A stretch of 64,000 bases of DNA, from assembly GCF_029946515.1 (NCBI RefSeq), contig NZ_JARZHH010000027.1:62001-126000 (forward strand). The letters are read 5' to 3'. Source of the DNA: Polyangium sp. 6x1 (GTDB lineage Bacteria; Myxococcota_A; Polyangia; Polyangiales; Polyangiaceae). The notes beneath the pieces were generated by a model. The model was not told the DNA's origin, made no database searches, and saw only the letters and a program-made list of their open reading frames with translations. Shown piece by piece: positions 57,485-64,000 of this stretch. Made by a program: the position numbers and the translations under genes. The stretch's first letter is position 1. Each line of letters opens with the position of its first letter.

Positions 57485-59878
57485 TCAGTTCGTGTTTCGA
57501 AGGATCACGAGCGAGTTCGTGGCATTCGACGTGACGAGCAGGTCGGGCCGGCCATCCCCCGTCACGTCCGACGCCGAGACGGACGTCGGGCGCGAGACCC
57601 CGCCGATCGTCGGCCCAGGCGTGAAGAAATCGCCCGACCAGAGGAGCACGTTCACCCGTCCGCCCGCGAGGATCACGAGGTCCTCGTCGCCGTCCATGTC
57701 GAGATCTTCGAGCACCGGGTTCCGCGCGATCCCGAGGCCCAGCATGAACGTCGTGCCGATGAACGTCCCGTCGCCGACGCCGAGCATCAGCACGACGCCG
57801 TCCCCCTGCCCGTGCGTCGCCACGAAGTCCGCGTGCCCGTCGCCGTTCACGTCGCCCGCCGCCATGTCGCCGATGATGTCGTCGACGAGCAGGTATTCCT
57901 TGGCGTTCGCGAACGTCCCATCTCCGTTGCCGGGCTGCACGAAGACCACGAATTCGCCTGCGCCGGCAAAGTCGAGCTTCCCATCTTCGTCGAAATCGGC
58001 GACCGCCACGGCGTCGGTGAACAGGAATTCCGCCTCCGAGAACGTGCCATCGCCGTTGTTCCGGAGCGAGACGCCGCCGTTGTTCGTGTCGGCCACCGCG
58101 AGGATGTCGATGTCCCCGTCGCCGTCCGTGTCGCCGACGTCCGTGCTGCCGGCGCCGATGGAGATCTCGTCGTACGAGGAGATCGGCGCGTCGAACGTCA
58201 CGTTGCCCGTATTCGGAAACGTTTGCACCATCGGCTGGCCCTCGCCATATCCCGGGAGCACGGCCACGAGCTCCGCGCCCGGATTCGCGTCCGCCGGGAA
58301 CACGAAGAGCCCGATCGACGGATCCATGAGCTCGTGCGAGCCGGCCTGTTCGAACCCGCCGCCGATCTTCCCTCGGAGGATCGTATTCACCGCCGCGACA
58401 TGGCCGAACACGATGTCCGTTTGCCCGTCGCCGTCGAAATCGGCGGACACCGATTGACGGGCGCCCACGCCATAGGGCACGCCGAGCGGCGAAAGGAAGC
58501 TGCCCATTCCGTCGCCAGGCAGGACCGAGATCCCGGGGCCGTCGTTGCCCGCGACGATGTCCACGTCCCCGTCCCCGTCGACGTCGCCCGCGGCGAGCGC
58601 CTTCGGGGTTCGCCCCGCGTCGAGCTCGATCCCGTCGGAGAGCGCCCCGCCCGTGTTTTTCAGGACGTACGCCCCGCCGAAGCGGTGCGCGATCAGCACG
58701 TCGAGCTGGCCGTCTCCGTCGACGTCCTTGATCTCCTCGATCTCGGCCGACAGGCTCGTCGCGTATTTCACCATCGGCGCGAACGTGCCATTGCCGTTGT
58801 TCACGAGGACGCCATAACCGGTGGTGAACGCTTGCCGCGGGCCGACGACGACGTCGAGCTTTCCGTCGCCGGTGAGGTCTGCGAGCGCGATCGTCTCGGA
58901 CCGCTGCGCCGGCAGCGTCGTGCCCATCCCGAGCGCGCCGCCGCCCGTCCCCTTCCAGAGCCAGGCCACATTCGAGGTCGACGTGCTGGTCGTCACGACG
59001 TCGATGAATCCATCCCCGTCGACGTCCCCCACGGCGAGCCCGAAGATGTTGTGCGTGCCGCCGCCCGTGGTGTTGTACGTCGCCGCGAGCGTGAGCGTGC
59101 CGTCTCCGGCGTTCGTGAGCACGTCGATGCCGTTCGAGCCGCGGGAGACGACGATGTCGACGTCGCCGTCCGCGTCGATGTCGGTCGGGGCGAACGCACC
59201 CGGAGACATGCTGCCCGTCTCGTATTGCTTCGGCTCCATGAGCGAGCCGTCCCCCTGGTTCAGGGCGACGAACACGCCGATCGCGGTCCCCTGGAAATTG
59301 TTCGTCGCGACGACGTCGGGCTTGCCGTCGCCATTCATGTCGGCGACCGCGACGTTCGTCGAGATCGCTTCGAACACGACGCGGCCGACCTCCTGGAACG
59401 ACCCGTCCCCGCTCCCCCGCAAGACGCCGAGGAAGCCTCCGCTCGTGTTCACCACGACGAGATCGAGCTTGCCATCGCCGTCCATGTCGGCCGTGCGGAC
59501 CGCCGTATTGCCCCCGCCCACGGCCGCGGGATACGAGCCGTCGAAGACGAATTGCAGGTTCATCGAGCCGCCGCCGCCCGCGCCGCCCATTCCTCCGGCC
59601 CCGCCTTGCCCGCCTTCGCCGCCTTGCCCCCCGGCGCCGCCCATTCCTCCGGCGCCGCCCATTCCTCCGGCGCCGCCCATTCCTCCGCCTTGCCCGCCTT
59701 CGCCGCCCGCCCCGCCGACGCCGCCCGTCCCGCCGTCGCCGCCCATTCCGCCGGACCCGCCCATTCCGCCGGTCCCGGCGGATCCTCCCGTTCCCGACGT
59801 CGGCCCCGTGCCTCCGTCGCCGCACGCCGAGAGCACGAGCCCGACGGCCGCCCAAATCGCAAGCTTGCTACGCTTCAT
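57485..59878 (-). CDS. FG-GAP/VCBS-repeat surface lipoprotein with Gly-rich linker
   Basis: 797 residues from the ATG at 59878 (GGAGGA upstream). Signal peptide with lipobox VLSAC (Cys19). Residues about 22-110 are low-complexity repeats of GGAGG/GGMGG/GGEGGQGG. The rest has about a dozen Asp-rich FG-GAP repeats (ADMDGDGKLDLVVVN, DIDADGDVDIVVSR, DVDGDGQLDVLIAH) that fold as an integrin-like beta-propeller with Ca2+ in the D-x-D-x-D-G loops. Probably displayed on the cell surface, an adhesin or scaffold. It ends in VTSNATNSLVILRNTN. Next to a second Gly-rich lipoprotein of the same build. Confidence 0.88.
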   Translation of the reverse strand: MKRSKLAIWAAVGLVLSACGDGGTGPTSGTGGSAGTGGMGGSGGMGGDGGTGGVGGAGGEGGQGGGMGGAGGMGGAGGMGGAGGQGGEGGQGGAGGMGGAGGGGSMNLQFVFDGSYPAAVGGGNTAVRTADMDGDGKLDLVVVNTSGGFLGVLRGSGDGSFQEVGRVVFEAISTNVAVADMNGDGKPDVVATNNFQGTAIGVFVALNQGDGSLMEPKQYETGSMSPGAFAPTDIDADGDVDIVVSRGSNGIDVLTNAGDGTLTLAATYNTTGGGTHNIFGLAVGDVDGDGFIDVVTTSTSTSNVAWLWKGTGGGALGMGTTLPAQRSETIALADLTGDGKLDVVVGPRQAFTTGYGVLVNNGNGTFAPMVKYATSLSAEIEEIKDVDGDGQLDVLIAHRFGGAYVLKNTGGALSDGIELDAGRTPKALAAGDVDGDGDVDIVAGNDGPGISVLPGDGMGSFLSPLGVPYGVGARQSVSADFDGDGQTDIVFGHVAAVNTILRGKIGGGFEQAGSHELMDPSIGLFVFPADANPGAELVAVLPGYGEGQPMVQTFPNTGNVTFDAPISSYDEISIGAGSTDVGDTDGDGDIDILAVADTNNGGVSLRNNGDGTFSEAEFLFTDAVAVADFDEDGKLDFAGAGEFVVFVQPGNGDGTFANAKEYLLVDDIIGDMAAGDVNGDGHADFVATHGQGDGVVLMLGVGDGTFIGTTFMLGLGIARNPVLEDLDMDGDEDLVILAGGRVNVLLWSGDFFTPGPTIGGVSRPTSVSASDVTGDGRPDLLVTSNATNSLVILRNTN

Positions 59879-59925
59879 CGCCAAGTCCTCCGCTCCTCCG
59901 CTGGAAACGCGACCCCTGCCGTTCG

Positions 59926-61050
59926 TCAGGGCGAACCAATCACCACCGTTCTCTGCTCCGTGAGGGCCGTCCCGTCGGTGTCCGAGACCTCGGCTTTCAA
60001 ATCCACTTGCCGGTTGATGAGCTCTCCCATGTCGAGCTTCGAGTCGATCCGGAATAGGAGCCCCTTCGTCTCGCAGAACCCCTGCGCCGGCCTGTCCGGA
60101 AAAACGCGCACCGATTGCGAAGGCCCGATCACCTCGCCCGTGTCGGTGAGCGTCGCCGTGAGTTTCACGATCGCGGTCTGCTTCACGCCTTTCGTGCGGA
60201 GCGACGCGAAGATGTGGTGCCCCCCTTGATCACCGGACCAGACCTGCAACGTGTCCTGATCGGAGAGCGGGCTCCAGATCTCGTTGCCCTGCCCGAGCGT
60301 CATCGTCGGCGCGCCCGGCTCTTTCGGCTTGCACCAGCTGTATTTTGCCCAATCGGACGTGTACTCCTCGAGCACCTCCGGCGCGAGATGAGGATCGAGG
60401 CAACGCCCCCAGTTGCACGTCAGGCCCGCACCACACCCCGCGCCGCAGCCAATGCTGCTCAGCGTCACGCGCAGGAGCGGTGTCTTGCCCGCGCGGGCGC
60501 GGGTGCTCGCGAGGCGCTGCACCACGTCCATTCCCGTGCCGTCGACGTCGGTGTCCAGCGAGACCTCGACGAGCGCGTCGTCGGCGAGGCCCTCGATCGA
60601 AAGCTCCTGGGGCAAAAGGAGCGGCGCCGGCACGCCCGAGCCCCACATCTCGTCCCGGACCACCGCGCCGTCCACCTTCGCCACGACGTGCACCGACGCC
60701 GCCTGCACGAAGAGCTCGTTCGGCGCATTGATCACGCCGACGACCACGCGCGCCTCGTTTCCGCCGCCGCCCATGCCCCCGGCGCCGCCCATTCCGCCGG
60801 ACCCGCCCATTCCGCCGGACCCGCCCATTCCGCCGGACCCGCCCATTCCGCCCGCGCCGCCGCCGGCGCCGCCCATTCCGCCCGCGCCGCCCATTCCACC
60901 GGTGCCCCCGGCGCCGCCCATTCCGCCGCCCCCGCCGGCGCCCCCCGCGCCTCCGGCGCCTCCCGCGCCGGGAGAAGGATTCGGTTCGCCCCCGCACGCA
61001 GCGAGAGATGTCAGAAGCAACAACAGACAGGTGAAGGATCGCTTGTTCAC
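59926..61050 (-). CDS. Gly-rich-linker lipoprotein with EB/Cys module, function unknown
   Basis: 374 residues from a GTG at 61050 with GGAG 6 bp upstream; the frame is open for 74 more codons, but only this start gives the signal peptide (lipobox SLAAC, Cys19). Residues about 25-100 repeat GGAGG, GGMGG and GGSGG. A middle beta domain (RVVVGVINAPNELFVQAASVHVVAKV) precedes GCGAGCGAGLTCNWGRC, a short EGF/EB-like Cys module. The remaining 130 residues are beta-rich. Surface or periplasmic. The same linker type in the neighbour at 57485 suggests a shared origin by duplication and shuffling. Confidence 0.78.
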   Translation of the reverse strand: MNKRSFTCLLLLLTSLAACGGEPNPSPGAGGAGGAGGAGGGGGMGGAGGTGGMGGAGGMGGAGGGAGGMGGSGGMGGSGGMGGSGGMGGAGGMGGGGNEARVVVGVINAPNELFVQAASVHVVAKVDGAVVRDEMWGSGVPAPLLLPQELSIEGLADDALVEVSLDTDVDGTGMDVVQRLASTRARAGKTPLLRVTLSSIGCGAGCGAGLTCNWGRCLDPHLAPEVLEEYTSDWAKYSWCKPKEPGAPTMTLGQGNEIWSPLSDQDTLQVWSGDQGGHHIFASLRTKGVKQTAIVKLTATLTDTGEVIGPSQSVRVFPDRPAQGFCETKGLLFRIDSKLDMGELINRQVDLKAEVSDTDGTALTEQRTVVIGSP

Positions 61051-61319
61051 GGTACGCTCCGGATGTCCGATCGAAAATCTTACAACGACTCGCGACAACG
61101 TGGAAAGCACTCGTTGTCGATGCCGCCACGCGTCATCGCCCTCGTGCATCCTATGTTCGCAGATTGCTGAAGGTTTCTTCGTTCTGGAAGTGAGGCTCCT
61201 TGGCGCGGAATCGCCTGCGACTTGTCGCTTGACAGGGAGAGGGGTTGGATTTCCATCGCGTCGCTTCTCCATGCTTTCGGCTTGCGAAGAACCTCCACCT
61301 GTTCGCGGAAGAAGGGTTC

Positions 61320-63497
61320 ATGTCGAAGAAGCAACCGATCTCCATGCCTTTCGCTCGTCGTTTCGGAAAAACCCTCGGAGGCCTCTCGCTCGTGCTCGGC
61401 GCCGGTTGCGCGGTCTCCGAGATGCCGGAGGAAAGCCTCCCCGAGGGCCGCATGGAGGAGGCCGCGGCGACGGGACAGAGGCCGGTCTTCACGCCGTCCG
61501 GCGACGCCGATCAACACACGCTGGCCGAGGCGATCAGCCGCGCGCACATCGCGATCAACCTGGACAAGCTCGGCCTCACGAGCGAGGAAGACGTCGCGGT
61601 GAAGCGCGTGCGGCTCGACGAGCTCTCGCTCGCCCACACGCGCATGCAGCAGAAATTCAAGGGCGTGCCCGTGTTCGAGGGCGAGGCGATCGTGCACCTC
61701 GATCGCAACGGCCAGCTGAGTAGCGTCACCGATGGATTCGTCAAGCACGTCCGCCGCGACCTCTCGGTGAAACCCACCTTGAGCGAGAAGCAAGCCATCG
61801 GCGTCGCGCTCGATCGGTACGGCTGCGAATCATGCCTGACCGCGGCGCCCGAGGTCGATCTGCTCGTGATGCGCCACGAGGGGCAGGATCACCTCGCTTA
61901 TCGTGTACGGCTCCGGCGCATCGACAGCACGCGCGAAACGGCGATGCCGGTGATCTTCCTCGACGCGCACAGCGGCGAGGAGATCCACCGCTACGATAAC
62001 CTCCAGACCGCGCAGGGCAGCTCGCTCTACAGCGGCACCGTGACCATCGGCACGAGCAGCGCGGCCGGCAAGTATTACCTCGAGGACCTCACGCGCAAGG
62101 TCGGCACGTTCACCTACTCCAATGGCACGAGTACCGTCTATCGCCTCTCCGACACGGACAACATCTGGAGCGGCAGCGATCAGCGGGTCATGGTCGACGC
62201 CCAGTACGGCGCGGCGATGGTCTACGACTATTACAAGAACGTCCACGGACGCAATGGCATCGACGGCGCGGGCGGCCCCACGGCCTACACGGCGGCGAAC
62301 GGCGGCGCGGGGCTCATCAGCTCCGTCATCCGGTACAGCACGTCCTACAACAACGCATTCTGGGACGGCAGCAAGATGACGTACGGCGACGGCGACGGCT
62401 CGACGTTCTCGCCGCTCGTCTCGGTCGACATCGCCGCGCACGAAATGACGCACGGCGTGACCGAGTACGAGGCGGACCTCACCTACGAGAACGAATCCGG
62501 CGCGCTGAACGAGTCGTGGTCGGACGTGTTCGGCGCGCTCGTCGAGCGGTACGTCTACGGCGAGAGCGCCGACACCTGGAAGATCGGCGAGGATTGCTAC
62601 ACGCCGGGCACCGCGGGCGACGCGCTCCGCTACATGGATACCCCTCACAACGCGAGCAACAGCGGCTATACGTCGAACGACGATCCCGACCATTACAGCG
62701 AGCGCTACACGGGCACCGAGGACAACGGCGGCGTCCACATCAACTCGGGCATCCCGAACCACGCGTTCTACCTGCTCGCGAAGGGCGGCACGCACCACCT
62801 GAGCGGCGTCAAGGTCACGGGCATCGGCGCCGACGACGCGGGCAAGATCTGGTACAAGGCCCTCGCCGATTACATGACCGCGAGCACGAACTTCGCGGGC
62901 GCCCGTCAGGCCACCCTGAGCGCGGCGAGCGCGCTCTTCGGCGCGTCGAGCGCGCAATACGCGTCGACGCAATCCGCCTGGTGCGCCGTCGGCGTCGGCG
63001 AATGCCCCGGCGCGAGCGGCGGCGGCGGCGGCGGGACGAACCTGCTCGCGAACGGCACGTTCGAGGGCAGCTCGAGCCCCTGGGTGCTGAGCGGCACGGG
63101 CGCGCTCTACACGAACAACGGCAATTACCCGCAATCGGGCACGGGGTATCCTTATTTCGGCAATGCCGTCAGCGTCTCGGGCTCGCTGTACCAGCAGCTC
63201 TCGATCCCCGCGGGCGCCTCGCCGACCCTCACGTTCTACCTGAACGTGACCTCGGCCGAGACCACGACGACGACCCAATACGACCAGCTCTTCGTCGAGC
63301 TCCGGAGCACCTCCGGCACCTTGCTGAAGACGCTCGCGACCTACAGCAACCTGAACAAGGGGACGGCCGGCGCGTACGCGCTGAAGAGCCTCTCGCTCGC
63401 GGGCTACGGCGGCCAGACCGTCCGCCTCCAGTTCCGCACGACGAACGATAGCCTGGACATCACCACGTTCCGGGTCGATTCCGCCGAAGTGAAATGA
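61320..63497 (+). CDS. M4 (thermolysin-like) metalloprotease with C-terminal beta-sandwich
   Basis: 725 residues from the ATG at 61320. Signal peptide with possible lipobox VLGAGC (Cys30). An FTP/PepSY propeptide spans about 80-230 (FKGVPVFEGEAIVHLD). The catalytic domain has HEMTH (His374, Glu375, His378) and third ligand Glu398 in LNESWSD, plus GGVHINSGIPNHAFYL with the usual substrate/transition-state His. A poly-Gly linker follows GVGECPG, then a beta-sandwich of about 155 residues (NGTFEGSSSPWVLSG) of CBM/MAM-like type. Secreted zinc endopeptidase, likely for predation or nutrient use. Divergent from the Gly-rich lipoprotein. Confidence 0.94.
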   Translation: MSKKQPISMPFARRFGKTLGGLSLVLGAGCAVSEMPEESLPEGRMEEAAATGQRPVFTPSGDADQHTLAEAISRAHIAINLDKLGLTSEEDVAVKRVRLDELSLAHTRMQQKFKGVPVFEGEAIVHLDRNGQLSSVTDGFVKHVRRDLSVKPTLSEKQAIGVALDRYGCESCLTAAPEVDLLVMRHEGQDHLAYRVRLRRIDSTRETAMPVIFLDAHSGEEIHRYDNLQTAQGSSLYSGTVTIGTSSAAGKYYLEDLTRKVGTFTYSNGTSTVYRLSDTDNIWSGSDQRVMVDAQYGAAMVYDYYKNVHGRNGIDGAGGPTAYTAANGGAGLISSVIRYSTSYNNAFWDGSKMTYGDGDGSTFSPLVSVDIAAHEMTHGVTEYEADLTYENESGALNESWSDVFGALVERYVYGESADTWKIGEDCYTPGTAGDALRYMDTPHNASNSGYTSNDDPDHYSERYTGTEDNGGVHINSGIPNHAFYLLAKGGTHHLSGVKVTGIGADDAGKIWYKALADYMTASTNFAGARQATLSAASALFGASSAQYASTQSAWCAVGVGECPGASGGGGGGTNLLANGTFEGSSSPWVLSGTGALYTNNGNYPQSGTGYPYFGNAVSVSGSLYQQLSIPAGASPTLTFYLNVTSAETTTTTQYDQLFVELRSTSGTLLKTLATYSNLNKGTAGAYALKSLSLAGYGGQTVRLQFRTTNDSLDITTFRVDSAEVK

Positions 63498-63545
63498 CCA
63501 CCGTTCGGCGTTGACCGGCGCGGCCCGAGGCGTAATGCTCGGGCC

Positions 63546-64000
63546 GTGCGTGCCCTCCGTGTCCTGCAGCAAAGAGACGAGGCGATCCGCGCGCGCGTCG
63601 CGCGGGACGTCGAGAGCCGCCTCGACGAGGGCAGCCTCGAATCGCTGGCCCTCGCGGCCCACGCGGCGATGGAGCGAGAGACGTCGCGCGCCCAGGGCAC
63701 GGGCGCCCGCGCCCCGGCCTGCTCGGCCGGCTGCTCGTATTGCTGCCACGTGCACGCGCACGCGACCGTGCCCGAGATCCTCGCCGTCGCCGCGTGGCTC
63801 CGCCGCTCGCTCGCCCCGGAAGCGCTCGAAGCGCTGAAGGAGCGGCTCGCCCGTCACGTGGCGCGGGTCGCGCCGCTCTCCGACGAGGAGCGCTGGGCCG
63901 CGCGGATCCCCTGCGCGCTGCTCGACGAGCGTGGTCACTGCTCGGTGCACGAGGCACGGCCGCTACGCTGCCGGGCCTTTCATTCGTGCTCGGCCGACGA
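63546..64000 (+). CDS. YkgJ-family Cys-cluster protein (3' end outside window)
   Basis: The frame from the GTG at 63546 stays open to the window end. Residues about 59-68 have CSAGCSYCC, and later ALLDERGHCSVHEARPLRC and HSCSAD, the spacing of the YkgJ/CxxCxxCC (PF03692) zinc or iron-sulfur cluster family. The N-terminal 55 residues are helical. Function of the family is unclear. The start is not certain since the frame begins after a stop at 63495 and this GTG is the first fitting codon. Confidence 0.78.
   Translation, partial: MRALRVLQQRDEAIRARVARDVESRLDEGSLESLALAAHAAMERETSRAQGTGARAPACSAGCSYCCHVHAHATVPEILAVAAWLRRSLAPEALEALKERLARHVARVAPLSDEERWAARIPCALLDERGHCSVHEARPLRCRAFHSCSAD

Noticed and set aside
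57485..61050. PE_PGRS-like gene family because of Gly-rich repeats
   Set aside because: No PE domain; the genes are lipoproteins with FG-GAP or other beta domains, and the Gly tract is only a linker.

Overview
This window is a high-GC, densely coded chromosomal segment that reads as a myxobacterium of the Polyangia (Sorangium/Polyangium-like). The grounds are very strong G/C third-position bias, large Ser/Thr-kinase/AAA/histidine-kinase fusions, many Gly-rich lipoproteins, an AgmX/PglI-type protein, FG-GAP and MopE-like surface proteins, and abundant 4-bp ATGA/GTGA gene overlaps. No rRNA, tRNA or cas genes were seen. Assignments come from reading translations and motifs, not from database searches.

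Layout. 0-13.6 kb: a cut-off SAM methyltransferase, a translationally coupled pair of membrane proteins, a metal-efflux-like lipoprotein, then a leftward block (MopE-like surface lipoprotein, a solute-binding-domain/STAS fusion, a hybrid histidine kinase), an ABC exporter coupled to a NTP_transf_5-type nucleotidyltransferase, and a REC-STAS regulator. 14-19.9 kb: one giant Ser/Thr kinase-AAA-GAF-histidine kinase-REC protein. 20.0-25.3 kb: an accessory island with three tandem small HTH paralogues plus a sigma-like factor, a lower-GC two-gene module of unknown function, an IS1-like transposase and a small Cys protein; related repeats border it. 25.3-26.2 kb: non-coding repeats, including a striking array of 16-bp imperfect palindromes at an exact 43-bp period.

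26.2-30.1 kb is the most interesting locus. A small precursor peptide has a lasso-type leader motif. It is followed by a radical SAM enzyme, a lasso-B2-type leader peptidase, a PqqD/RRE protein and an HprK-like kinase, with a methyltransferase upstream. There is no lasso cyclase, and the predicted core has no Asp/Glu for a lasso ring. This looks like a RiPP pathway that couples lasso-type leader handling to radical SAM chemistry and possibly phosphorylation.

30.1-45 kb is mostly housekeeping or envelope: Cys-rich lipoprotein, FGE-like protein, VanW protein, gamma-carbonic anhydrase, MiaB (with a dispersed DNA repeat read in frame), acyl-CoA synthetase, AgmX/PglI-type lipoprotein, membrane pyrophosphatase, Ser/Thr kinase, sterol desaturase-like enzyme. 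45.2-52.1 kb: a polymorphic toxin system in which a 2116-residue SpvB/FG-GAP/RHS lipoprotein ends in a NucA/NucB-type DNase, followed by an overlapping ComJ/Nin-like immunity gene and a 54-bp rhs remnant that marks cassette exchange. 52.1-52.5 kb: a second 43-bp-period palindrome array. 52.5-64 kb: hypothetical and surface lipoproteins, a DUF6065-like pair, an M4 metalloprotease and a cut-off YkgJ-type Cys-cluster protein.
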